Assembly (NCBI GenBank): GCA_039026955.1
Contig: JBCCLH010000029.1
Location: forward strand, 14,093-78,092
DNA: 64,000 nt
Source of the DNA: Kordia sp039026955
GTDB lineage: Bacteria; Bacteroidota; Bacteroidia; Flavobacteriales; Flavobacteriaceae
Reading direction: 5' to 3'
Part shown: piece by piece, positions 27,918-36,081 of the stretch
Layout of the letters: each line of letters opens with the position of its first letter
Numbering within the stretch: the stretch's first letter is position 1
Translations under genes and position numbers: made by a program
The notes under the pieces: model-generated
The model's input: only the letters and a program-made list of their open reading frames with translations
Told to the model about the DNA's origin: nothing
Databases searched by the model: none

Positions 27918-30900
27918 ATGGCTACTAAATTTACAGAGTATAAAGGACTAAACTTGCCTGTAGTTGCAGAAGAAATCCTCAACTATTGGGAAGAAAACAA
28001 CATCTTTGAAAAAAGTGTCACTTCACGTGAAGGTGCCGAATCATTCGTGTTTTTTGAAGGACCACCATCCGCAAACGGATTGCCTGGAATCCACCACGTA
28101 TTAGCTAGAGCAATTAAAGATATTTTCTGTCGTTACAAAACGCTCAAAGGATACCAAGTAAAACGGAAAGCAGGTTGGGATACACACGGACTTCCAATCG
28201 AATTAGGTGTTGAAAAAGAACTAAACATCACAAAAGAAGACATCGGGAAAAAAATCTCGATTGTAGAATACAACGAAGCCTGTAAAAAAGCAGTCATGCG
28301 TTACACACACATCTGGAACGATATGACACGCAGAACAGGCTACTGGGTGGACATGGACAATCCATACATCACCTACAAACCAAAATACATGGAAAGTGTA
28401 TGGTGGTTGTTAAAGCAAATCTATGACAAAGGCTTGATGTACAAAGGCTACACCATCCAACCATATTCGCCAAAAGCAGGAACTGGATTAAGTTCGCACG
28501 AATTAAATCAACCTGGAACCTATCAAGATGTTACAGATACGACGGTAGTAGCACAATTCAAAGCGATTCAAGAAACCTTGCCATCAGGATTACAAAATAT
28601 TGGCGATGTACACTTTTTAGCTTGGACGACGACACCTTGGACCTTACCATCAAACACAGCGTTGACCGTAGGACCAAAAATTGATTATGTAGTTGTACAA
28701 ACCTACAATCAGTATACGTTTGAGCCAATCAATATAGTATTGGCGAAGAATTTGGTTGGGAAGCAATTTGCGGGTAAATTCACGAAAGTGGAAACCCAAG
28801 AAGAAGTAGCCGCATATCAGCAAGGCGATAAAAAAATACCATACTTCATCACTAGTGAGCACAAAGGAAGCGATTTAGTCGGAATCAAATACGAGCAATT
28901 ATTAACCTATGCATTGCCGCATGACCATCCTGAAAATGCCTTTAGAGTCATTTCGGGTGATTTCGTTACGACGGAAGATGGAACAGGAATCGTACATACA
29001 GCGCCAACTTTTGGTGCAGATGATGCGAAAGTTGCGAAAGAAGCAACGCCAGAAATACCACCAATGTTAGTGAAAGATGAAAATGACAATTTGGTGCCGT
29101 TGGTAGACTTGCAAGGACGTTTTAGACCAGAATTGGGTGAATTCGGAGGGAAATATGTAAAGAATGAATACTATGCCGACGGAGAAGCTCCAGAAAAATC
29201 TATAGATGTCGAATTGGCAATCAAACTTAAAACAGAAAACAAAGCCTTTAAGGTTGAAAAATATTTACACAGTTATCCAAACTGTTGGCGTACGGACAAG
29301 CCAATCTTATATTATCCGTTAGATTCGTGGTTTATCAAAATTACGGATGTCAAAGATAGCATGTACGACTTAAACCAAACGATCAATTGGAAACCAAAAT
29401 CTACAGGTGAAGGTCGTTTTGGAAACTGGATTGCCGGTGCAAATGATTGGAACTTATCACGATCACGTTTTTGGGGAATTCCATTGCCAATCTGGCGTAC
29501 GGAAGACGGAAAAGAAGAATTGATGGTAGGCTCGTTGGCAGAATTAAAAGCGGAAATCAAAAAAGCAATCGACGCAGGAGTTGAAACGGAAGATGTATAT
29601 GCCGATTTTGAAGTGGGCAATATGTCTGAGGAAAACTACGATAAAGTCGATTTACACAAACATATTGTAGATCAAATCACGTTGGTATCACCTTCTGGGA
29701 AGCCAATGAAACGTGAAAGTGACTTAATTGACGTTTGGTTTGATTCTGGCTCAATGCCATATGCACAATGGCATTATCCGTTTGAAAACAAAGAACTCAT
29801 CGACAATAAGGAAAGCTATCCAGCAAACTTTATTGCGGAAGGAGTTGATCAAACACGTGGATGGTTTTATACGCTACACGCGATAGGAACGATGGTATTT
29901 GACTCGGTTGCGTATAAAAATGTGGTTTCAAACGGTTTGGTATTAGACAAAAACGGACAAAAAATGTCCAAACGTCTTGGAAACGCAGTGGACCCATTCA
30001 AAACATTAGATCAATACGGTCCAGATGCAACGCGTTGGTACATGATTTCAAATGCAAATCCTTGGGACAACTTAAAGTTCGATTTAGAAGGAATTGCAGA
30101 AGTACGTCGTAAGTTTTTCGGAACCTTATACAACACGTACTCATTCTTCTGTTTATATGCGAACATTGACAACTTTACGTACAGTGAAGCCGAAATTCCA
30201 TTAGCAGAACGCCCAGAAATCGATCGTTGGATACTTTCGGAATTGCACACACTCATCAAATATGTAGATGAAAGCTACGCGGATTACGAACCGACAAAAG
30301 CTGCGAGAGCTATTTCTGAATTTGTACAGGAAAACTTAAGTAACTGGTTCGTGCGTTTAAGCAGAAGAAGATTCTGGAAAGGAGACTATCAACACGATAA
30401 AATATCAGCATACCAAACCTTATATACGTGTATGTTGACAGTTGCGAAGCTTGGAGCGCCAATTGCGCCGTTCTATATGGACAGACTTTACAAAGATTTA
30501 ACCCAAGCAACAGCAAAAGAAAACTTTGAAAGTGTACATTTGGCCAAATTTCCAAAATTTGATGAAGCGTTCATTGACAAGTCGTTAGAGCGTAAAATGG
30601 AAAATGCGCAAACAATATCTTCTTTAGTATTATCGTTAAGAGCTAAAGAAAAGATAAAAGTGCGCCAGCCATTGCAACGTGTGATGATTCCTGTATTGGA
30701 TGCGCAGACAAAGGCTGAAATTACCGCTGTGGCGGAACTAATCAAATCGGAAGTAAACGTAAAAGAAATTGAATTGTTAGACGATGCTTCGGGAATATTA
30801 GTCAAGCAAATCAAGCCAAATTTCAAGGTATTAGGGCCAAAATTCGGAAGAGATATGAAGGCGGCTGCGGCACTAATCATGCAGTTTGGACAGGAAGAAA

Positions 30901-31322
30901 TTGCCGAAATTGAAAAAACAGGAAGTATCTCTGTAGAAATTAACGGAAAAAGTAGTACATTAGATATTACAGAAGTGGAAATCACTTCTCAAGACATAGA
31001 AGGTTGGTTGGTAGCCAATTCGGGAGGAATTACCGTAGCGTTAGACGTTACCATAACTGATGAGTTACGAAAAGAAGGAATTGCAAGAGAACTTGTAAAC
31101 AGAATTCAAAACGTACGTAAAGATTCAGGGTTTGAAGTCACGGATAAAATTCACGTAACGCTACAAAAAGATGAACATTTAGTCGATGCCATCAATAGTA
31201 ATTTGGACTATTTAACGACAGAAACGTTGACAGCCCAATTAGACTTTGTAGAGCAGCTCGACAGTGGTACAGAAATTGCTTTTGACGAGGTGAATACCGT
31301 ATTGTTTATTAAAAAAATGTAG
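27918..31322 (+). CDS. ileS: Isoleucyl-tRNA synthetase
   Basis: 1134-residue class I synthetase charging tRNA-Ile. The HIGH-type motif is GLPGIHHVLARAIKD near residue 55, and KMSKR (682-686) is the second signature; the editing domain and the W-rich catalytic segment (WFDSGSMPYAQWHYP) lie between. At over 1100 residues and lacking the C-terminal Cys4 zinc finger it is the long, eukaryote-like IleS2 type usual in Bacteroidota, a type often mupirocin-tolerant (family knowledge, not shown here). TAATTTCG upstream is an imperfect -7 box. The DksA-like gene begins 3 bases after its stop. Confidence 0.96.
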   Translation: MATKFTEYKGLNLPVVAEEILNYWEENNIFEKSVTSREGAESFVFFEGPPSANGLPGIHHVLARAIKDIFCRYKTLKGYQVKRKAGWDTHGLPIELGVEKELNITKEDIGKKISIVEYNEACKKAVMRYTHIWNDMTRRTGYWVDMDNPYITYKPKYMESVWWLLKQIYDKGLMYKGYTIQPYSPKAGTGLSSHELNQPGTYQDVTDTTVVAQFKAIQETLPSGLQNIGDVHFLAWTTTPWTLPSNTALTVGPKIDYVVVQTYNQYTFEPINIVLAKNLVGKQFAGKFTKVETQEEVAAYQQGDKKIPYFITSEHKGSDLVGIKYEQLLTYALPHDHPENAFRVISGDFVTTEDGTGIVHTAPTFGADDAKVAKEATPEIPPMLVKDENDNLVPLVDLQGRFRPELGEFGGKYVKNEYYADGEAPEKSIDVELAIKLKTENKAFKVEKYLHSYPNCWRTDKPILYYPLDSWFIKITDVKDSMYDLNQTINWKPKSTGEGRFGNWIAGANDWNLSRSRFWGIPLPIWRTEDGKEELMVGSLAELKAEIKKAIDAGVETEDVYADFEVGNMSEENYDKVDLHKHIVDQITLVSPSGKPMKRESDLIDVWFDSGSMPYAQWHYPFENKELIDNKESYPANFIAEGVDQTRGWFYTLHAIGTMVFDSVAYKNVVSNGLVLDKNGQKMSKRLGNAVDPFKTLDQYGPDATRWYMISNANPWDNLKFDLEGIAEVRRKFFGTLYNTYSFFCLYANIDNFTYSEAEIPLAERPEIDRWILSELHTLIKYVDESYADYEPTKAARAISEFVQENLSNWFVRLSRRRFWKGDYQHDKISAYQTLYTCMLTVAKLGAPIAPFYMDRLYKDLTQATAKENFESVHLAKFPKFDEAFIDKSLERKMENAQTISSLVLSLRAKEKIKVRQPLQRVMIPVLDAQTKAEITAVAELIKSEVNVKEIELLDDASGILVKQIKPNFKVLGPKFGRDMKAAAALIMQFGQEEIAEIEKTGSISVEINGKSSTLDITEVEITSQDIEGWLVANSGGITVALDVTITDELRKEGIARELVNRIQNVRKDSGFEVTDKIHVTLQKDEHLVDAINSNLDYLTTETLTAQLDFVEQLDSGTEIAFDEVNTVLFIKKM

Positions 31323-31325
31323 ATC

Positions 31326-31706
31326 ATGGACGACATTAAAATAAGATACTCAGACAAACAGCTTGCAGAATTCAAGCAAATCATTCAAGATAAAATTGAT
31401 CAGTCACAAAAGGATTTATCGCTTTTAAAAAGCGCCTACATGAACGACCATAATAATGGTACGGATGATACTTCACCAACGTTCAAAGCGTTTGAAGAAG
31501 GTTCAACGACCATGTCGAAAGAAAAAAACATGCAATTGGCCATTCGTCAAGAAAAGTTCATTCGCGATCTTAAAAATGCATTAATTCGTATTGAAAACAA
31601 AACCTACGGAATTTGCAGAGTGACAGGAAAATTGATCAATCCTGAGCGTCTAAAATTAGTGCCACACGCTACGTTAAGTATCGAAGCAAAAAATATGCAG
31701 AAATAA
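31326..31706 (+). CDS. DksA/TraR-family protein with degenerate zinc finger
   Basis: 126 residues: an N-terminal coiled coil (to ~90) followed by YGICRVTGKLINPERLKLVPHATLSIEAKN, plainly the DksA zinc-finger region. Only the first cysteine (C97) survives; T100, S118 and A121 occupy the other three positions, so zinc binding by the classic C4 site is not possible. DksA modulates RNA polymerase through its secondary channel together with ppGpp; whether this form does so is inference. It is co-transcribed with ileS and has its own terminator at 31726. In related genomes, as I recall, lspA follows directly; here 1 kb separates them. Confidence 0.88.
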   Translation: MDDIKIRYSDKQLAEFKQIIQDKIDQSQKDLSLLKSAYMNDHNNGTDDTSPTFKAFEEGSTTMSKEKNMQLAIRQEKFIRDLKNALIRIENKTYGICRVTGKLINPERLKLVPHATLSIEAKNMQK

Positions 31707-31725
31707 GAAACGATATTGTTTCCAT

Positions 31726-31750
31726 AAAGCGCTCATTGAGCGCTTTTTTT
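31726..31750 (+). terminator. Rho-independent terminator
   Basis: AAAGCGCTC, loop ATT, GAGCGCTTT and four further T; 20 bases after the DksA-like gene. Confidence 0.9.
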
Positions 31751-31850
31751 GGTTTATAAGTTTATTTTTGTTGATTTGAAATTAAAAAAGAAGCTATTTT
31801 GAATTCAAGATTATCTTCAAAAACTCAAATTACAATATCCCAAGCTTCAC

Positions 31851-32099
31851 TTCGAGTGTCCTGAACTTGATTCAGGATTTATCAAGAAGTACTTAGAAGC
31901 ACCAATTTTAAAGTTAACGCATCTTAGTAATGTAAAATACTAAAGTTTCAATTGATAAAAACCCACAACAGAGTGCAGCGACCAACCGACAACCAACGAA
32001 GCAAAATATAAAATGTAAAACTCAAGATTTTAAATGAAAAAGTAATTTCCTGACAACTGACAACTGACAACTGACAACTGATAACCAACAACCGACAAC
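31851..32099 (+). repeat. Composite repeat: TTCGAGTG fragment, 80-bp module and heptamer array
   Basis: The gap 31707-32108 holds, after the terminator, a family 2-like stretch (CTTCACTTCGAGTGTCC, with CCTGAACTTGATTCAGG). Next is an ~80-bp module from about 31969, ending in a 19-base block at 32032-32050 that recurs exactly at 37524-37542. Then come seven 7-bp units at 32051-32099: TGACAAC four times, TGATAAC, CAACAAC, CGACAAC. The array stops 9 bases before the next ATG. Confidence 0.8.
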
Positions 32100-32108
32100 A
32101 AACCAAAA

Positions 32109-32726
32109 ATGCCAAAACCCATTTACATACTATCCTTCATACTCTGCATACACCTCTGTTTCGCCCAAAAAACCACCCAGCAAACACTCACAATTCATGA
32201 AATCGAAGAAATTCGTATCAATACGGAAAAAATATTTCAACTCAACATTTACAGCACTAATGATGATGTGTTGAAGGTGGAAACGCAAATGGAAGGCGAA
32301 TACTATCGAGATGTCAATGTCATCACAGCCACGAAGGACAAAAAATTGCAGCTTTCCTGTAAATTGGCAGAAGGTTTTACATTGCCAAACGATAAATTGA
32401 GTGCACATAAAGTGTTTTCAATTACTATGAATATCTATATTCCCAAAAAATTGAAAGTACAGTTAGAAGGTGACGAAACCCAAGTCTATGTGCAAGGAAA
32501 CTATAAAAAATTCTGGGGATTGCTCATTTCAGGGAATTATACCTTGAACGAATTGGAAGGCGAAGCCATCATTCAAACCAAAAAAGGAGACATTCACTAT
32601 ATCAAACAAAAATTACCCACTTTTGAAACCGCTTCGGAGCAGCAAATTGTCTTTTACGAAAAAGGAAAAAAAGTAGAATTAAAAGCCGATAACGGAAAGA
32701 TTACGTATTCTTCGAATAAAGGATAA
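32109..32726 (+). CDS. Secreted protein of unknown function
   Basis: 205 residues with a signal peptide (IYILSFILCIHLCFAQ). The remainder is beta-rich (TEKIFQLNIYSTNDDVLKVETQMEGEYY, VFSITMNIYIPKKLKVQLEG, NYTLNELEGEAIIQTKKGDIHYI), recalling the repeated-strand DUF4097-like adhesin folds, but I cannot assign a family. Its start codon lies 9 bases after a heptamer array, with no ribosome site other than A-rich sequence. It is inserted between the DksA-like gene and lspA. Confidence 0.7.
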   Translation: MPKPIYILSFILCIHLCFAQKTTQQTLTIHEIEEIRINTEKIFQLNIYSTNDDVLKVETQMEGEYYRDVNVITATKDKKLQLSCKLAEGFTLPNDKLSAHKVFSITMNIYIPKKLKVQLEGDETQVYVQGNYKKFWGLLISGNYTLNELEGEAIIQTKKGDIHYIKQKLPTFETASEQQIVFYEKGKKVELKADNGKITYSSNKG

Positions 32727-32768
32727 AATATTCTTATTTTAGCGGACTATTAGGGAAATACACGACAC

Positions 32769-33449
32769 ATGTCATTAAAAAAAGCTATAGGAATCATTGT
32801 TTTGGTCTTACTCATTGACCAAATCAGTAAAATATATATCAAAACCAATTTTGCACTTGGAGAAAAAATAGTTGTATTCGATTGGTTTCAAATCCTTTTC
32901 GTAGAAAACCGAGGAATGGCTTGGGGCGTAGAATTGCCAGGAAGCTATGGGAAACTCTTATTAACCTTATTCCGCTTATTTGCCATTACTGCCATTGGAT
33001 ATTGGTTGTATGATTCCATCAAAAAGCACAGTTCACGTGTACTGATTATTGCAGTTTCATTAATCTTTGCAGGCGCTTTAGGAAACATTATCGATTCTGT
33101 ATTTTACGGAGTCATCTTCAACGGAAGTGAAGGACAAATAGCGACCTTTTTACCAGACGAAGGTGGATATGCACCTGTATTTTACGGACGTGTCGTAGAT
33201 ATGTTTCATTTTCCTATGATTGATACTACTTGGCCAGAATGGACGCCTTGGGTTGGCGGAGATCGTTTCACTTTCTTTGATCCTGTATTCAACGTCGCTG
33301 ATTCTGCGATTACAGTCGGAGTTGCATTACTAATCATCTTCAACAAAAAAGCATTCCCAAAAAAGAAAAAAGAAGATAAAAAGTCTGATGATGGAAACTC
33401 AGAAGGAGGAAAAGCAACAGCACAGGAAGAATATACTGGAATTATTTAG
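32769..33449 (+). CDS. lspA: Lipoprotein signal peptidase
   Basis: 226-residue inner-membrane aspartyl protease that cleaves prolipoproteins before the lipidated cysteine. Four membrane segments are present; the catalytic aspartates are in GNIIDSVFYG (about D108) and FNVADSAITVG (about D178), with the conserved FVENRGMAWG near residue 45. It is longer than E. coli LspA (164) because of a periplasmic insert between the aspartates and a charged cytosolic tail rich in Lys, Glu and Asp. It serves the many lipoproteins of this genome, including several in this window. Confidence 0.95.
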   Translation: MSLKKAIGIIVLVLLIDQISKIYIKTNFALGEKIVVFDWFQILFVENRGMAWGVELPGSYGKLLLTLFRLFAITAIGYWLYDSIKKHSSRVLIIAVSLIFAGALGNIIDSVFYGVIFNGSEGQIATFLPDEGGYAPVFYGRVVDMFHFPMIDTTWPEWTPWVGGDRFTFFDPVFNVADSAITVGVALLIIFNKKAFPKKKKEDKKSDDGNSEGGKATAQEEYTGII

Positions 33450-33474
33450 TACATAAAGGAGTCATATTCTATGT

Positions 33475-34776
33475 CTAGAACGAATTTAGATTTTCGTAAA
33501 TTCTGTCTCGTAAATCTGATCGCAACTGTACTTTTTCCGCATATTCATGCCATGATTTGACGATAGCATTAATTTCTGTGATAATTTTTTCGCCTTTTTT
33601 AATGTTATTTGCTTTTGCAATAGTTATCAAATCGTTTGTATCAATACCATTTCGTTTTCCGTTCACACTTAAGGTTTGTTGACTAACCCAATGATTTGTT
33701 GGATCAAAAGAAAAACACAAATCGTATGCAGGCGCTAATTGCCATTTCTCTTCTTTTTTCAGTATAAACGAAAAGTTTTTTGTGTGATCATCATAATTGG
33801 TTGCCAAAACATTAAACACCATTCTTCGGAACATTTGCTCTGCCTCTGGGTACGTTAATCGGAGTCGTCGCATGGTTTGAAAAAGCTGCTCATAGCTGTA
33901 CCCGAACATATCATTAAAATCGTAATGTTGTAAACCACACAATGATTGAATATGATGTTTTTGATTGTTCTCTCTATCAAAGCGCTTGGTCATAAAATGA
34001 GCGCGTCCATTCTCTTCCAATAATTGGCATTTGCTCATTTCAATTCCACAATCAATTGCCATTAAGTAGTATGCATATTCTACTTTTCCCCAACCTGAAC
34101 TTTCCCCGAACTGTTCGCCGCTTACACCATCAAGTTTCAATAGCCAATGATCGAAGCCTTTCGGTACATTTCCTTGACCAGATTTCACCTCTCCCGTGGT
34201 AGAATTATACGCAATTACTGCTTTTGGACGTGCACCACCAGCCGAGGTTCCAATTTTTAAGATTTCCATCATGGACTTTTCTTCGTCTTCACTTAAGTTG
34301 GTTAAAAAGTCTTGTCTTTTGTTTAACATTTTTTGAGCGACTTCTATCAAGCTGTTGAGTTCTAGAGAAAAACTTTTTCTTCCTGTTGTTATTTGTGTAG
34401 GTTCAAATTCCAATGCACCCATGCCGCGTGTGCCAATAAAACATAACTTTTCTACAGGATTCATGCTATTTGCAGGTCTTCCTTGTTGTGCCAGCCATGT
34501 ATTAATAAGTTTATTTCCATACTTATCAGGTAACGCATCCGATAACAGACCTGGCAATCCTTTAAATGTGTCTTCGGTTTCGTTTCGACCACGTCTTAAG
34601 GAGGGAAAGCTATATACTCTTGCTCCTTGCGAAATAGGCATTTTTACAGGGGAAATATCCCAACCTTTTTGAATAAACTTTGGATCATATTCAAAATATC
34701 CTAATTGCTCTGAGGCTACCCAACGGACAGCACCAACCAATTCTCCCCATATTTTTATTTCTGCACTGTCTACCAT
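33475..34776 (-). CDS. hipA: HipA-family serine/threonine kinase toxin
   Basis: 433 residues, full-length HipA. The N-terminal subdomain (ISQGARVYSFPSLRR ... GLPGLLSDALPDKYGNKLI) precedes the kinase core. GTSAGGARPKAVIAY matches the P-loop-like segment, NYDDHTKNFSF near residue 325 is the catalytic loop, and LAPAYDLCF the metal-binding aspartate. Family members phosphorylate glutamyl-tRNA synthetase or other targets and cause growth arrest. The start overlaps the upstream HipB-like gene by 7 bases. It converges on lspA 25 bases away. Confidence 0.9.
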   Translation of the reverse strand: MVDSAEIKIWGELVGAVRWVASEQLGYFEYDPKFIQKGWDISPVKMPISQGARVYSFPSLRRGRNETEDTFKGLPGLLSDALPDKYGNKLINTWLAQQGRPANSMNPVEKLCFIGTRGMGALEFEPTQITTGRKSFSLELNSLIEVAQKMLNKRQDFLTNLSEDEEKSMMEILKIGTSAGGARPKAVIAYNSTTGEVKSGQGNVPKGFDHWLLKLDGVSGEQFGESSGWGKVEYAYYLMAIDCGIEMSKCQLLEENGRAHFMTKRFDRENNQKHHIQSLCGLQHYDFNDMFGYSYEQLFQTMRRLRLTYPEAEQMFRRMVFNVLATNYDDHTKNFSFILKKEEKWQLAPAYDLCFSFDPTNHWVSQQTLSVNGKRNGIDTNDLITIAKANNIKKGEKIITEINAIVKSWHEYAEKVQLRSDLRDRIYENLNSF

Positions 34777-35123
34777 TCTAAGGCTTCTTCGTTAAGTTCA
34801 TTGTTATTTTTTGGAGATGCTTGTTTTCTTTTCTTTTTTTTAAGTCGTGCATATTCAATAGGACTTATTTCGTCTCGTACTGCAAATACATCCATAATGT
34901 ATAATAAATCGAGCACCCTCAATACTTGAATCAAACTATCTATTCTCACTTTTTCGCCTCGTTCCAATAAACTTAAGGTAGAACGGCTCATTCCTGCCAT
35001 TTGAGCTACTTGTTCTTGTGATCTATTTTGACTTAGCCGATGTGTTTTAATAAAGGTTCCGATAGTTTTTAATAATGATGTATCTGACATTTCTGCCCAT
35101 TTATCGTATGATTTATCATTCAT
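34770..35123 (-). CDS. hipB: HipB-like antitoxin, XRE-family DNA-binding protein
   Basis: 117 residues. The helix-turn-helix is QEQVAQMAGMSRSTLSLLERGE (split: QEQVAQMAGMS and RSTLSLLERGE) around residues 37-58, of the Cro/C1 type. The Lys-rich tail (RLKKKKRKQASPKNN) is probably flexible and in this family usually protease-sensitive. It is expected to bind and neutralise HipA and repress the operon. An exact -7 box lies upstream on this strand (35162-35169), with two operator-like palindromes behind it. An alternative start 11 codons in (MSDTSLLK) is possible. Confidence 0.88.
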   Translation of the reverse strand: MNDKSYDKWAEMSDTSLLKTIGTFIKTHRLSQNRSQEQVAQMAGMSRSTLSLLERGEKVRIDSLIQVLRVLDLLYIMDVFAVRDEISPIEYARLKKKKRKQASPKNNNELNEEALEW

Positions 35124-35161
35124 ATTAGCGGTATTTCGGTGTATTTGAATTAAATATCATA

Positions 35162-35169
35162 CAAAGATA
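35162..35169 (-). promoter_or_regulatory. -7 promoter box TATCTTTG of hipBA (minus strand)
   Basis: Exact TAnnTTTG match 38 bases upstream of the hipB ATG. Operator 1 lies just upstream, where the -33 element would be. Confidence 0.65.
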
Positions 35170-35193
35170 CGTTTTTTATTTGTATACTATAAA

Positions 35194-35211
35194 TGAATGA
35201 CAAATCATTCA
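35194..35211. promoter_or_regulatory. Candidate HipB operator 1
   Basis: Perfect 7-bp inverted repeat TGAATGA-CAAA-TCATTCA covering the presumed -33 region of the hipBA promoter. Confidence 0.6.
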
Positions 35212-35233
35212 AATTAGCCCAAATATAGCTTGT

Positions 35234-35253
35234 TTGAATGAAATATCACTCAA
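35234..35253. promoter_or_regulatory. Candidate HipB operator 2
   Basis: TTGAATGA-AATA-TCACTCAA: same half-site as operator 1 with one mismatch. Centres are 41 bp apart, about four helical turns, suiting cooperative binding or looping. Confidence 0.55.
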
Positions 35254-35286
35254 AAAAAGTTATATTGAAATTTTTAATGAAAAGTG

Positions 35287-35850
35287 TTAAAATCTATAAG
35301 TCTGCTTAGGTGTCACACAAAAATCCAAGCCAATGTCTGTGTCGTCAACTTTAAAATCAGTAGTTTCAGGTGGAAAAAAAGACAAACCAATCTTAACAAC
35401 ATCATCTTTACATTCCGCTAAAAACCTATCGTAAAAACCTTTGCCATAACCTACACGATAACCTTTGGAGTTATATGCTAATAAAGGTACAAACACCACA
35501 TCAATTTTGTTTGACGGAACTTCAATACCATCTATAGGTTCAGGAATATTGTAGGCGTTCTTTTTAATAACAGTGTTATCTGTGAGCAAAAAATGTGTCA
35601 GGGAATACGCGTCAAAATTACTTTTCGAAAGGATAATATCTTTGTCTTTTCCTGCGAGAATATTCAAAATAAATTCGGTGTCTACTTCTTTCTGTTCAGC
35701 AATGGTCAAAAACAAATGATAATAGCGTTTCTCCCAAATCGGAAGCTGTAACAAATTGTTGGCGATTGCTAGACTAAAATCATCAATTTGATTCACAGTC
35801 AACTCATTTCGTATCGCTTTATATTTCTTCCGTAAGGCAGATTTTGACAT
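35287..35850 (-). CDS. 5-formyltetrahydrofolate cyclo-ligase
   Basis: 187 residues. Converts 5-formyl-THF to 5,10-methenyl-THF with ATP. The ATP-binding signature GYRVGYGKGFYDRF near residue 130 is intact, as are the N-terminal basic helix (SKSALRKKYKAIRNEL) and the VDVVFVPL-like strand (IDVVFVPLLAY). An exact minus-strand -7 box at 35931-35938 is a likely promoter. The gene is flanked by hipBA and a fic gene. Confidence 0.93.
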   Translation of the reverse strand: MSKSALRKKYKAIRNELTVNQIDDFSLAIANNLLQLPIWEKRYYHLFLTIAEQKEVDTEFILNILAGKDKDIILSKSNFDAYSLTHFLLTDNTVIKKNAYNIPEPIDGIEVPSNKIDVVFVPLLAYNSKGYRVGYGKGFYDRFLAECKDDVVKIGLSFFPPETTDFKVDDTDIGLDFCVTPKQTYRF

Positions 35851-35930
35851 CTTAAAAATTTTTTGGTAAAAGTAAAATTTATTGATATTGAGGTCAATCT
35901 TTTTCTATTAAAAAAGACTTCGCACTCCTG

Positions 35931-35938
35931 CAAAGTTA
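35931..35938 (-). promoter_or_regulatory. -7 promoter box TAACTTTG (minus strand)
   Basis: Exact TAnnTTTG match about 80 bases upstream of the folate cyclo-ligase start; no TTG at the expected distance. Confidence 0.45.
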
Positions 35939-35948
35939 GTTCAGCTTA

Positions 35949-35985
35949 CAAGTTTGAGTTCGCCTTTTTGGGCCTCTCAAACTTG
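35949..35985. repeat. Hairpin between divergent genes
   Basis: CAAGTTTGAG (35949) and CTCAAACTTG (35976) form a perfect 10-bp stem with a 17-base loop. There is no T-run on either side, so it is not a simple terminator. Confidence 0.65.
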
Positions 35986-36034
35986 CGCTTCACTAAAATA
36001 AAAATTGTAACTTAGAAGTGACAATGGTATTCCT

Positions 36035-36064
36035 TTGTTTTTGGAAGAATTGCAAGTAACTTTG
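36035..36064 (+). promoter_or_regulatory. Complete promoter of the fic gene
   Basis: TTG at 36035-36037, 19-base spacer, TAACTTTG at 36057-36064: both Bacteroidota elements at the standard distance. This places transcription start near 36070 and leaves a leader of only about 12 bases. Confidence 0.7.
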
Positions 36065-36081
36065 TGAGCACGAATTGTACT

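Noticed and set aside
36064..36081. GTG as fic start
   Set aside because: It overlaps the -7 box TAACTTTG, so it lies upstream of the transcript; ATG 36082 is used.
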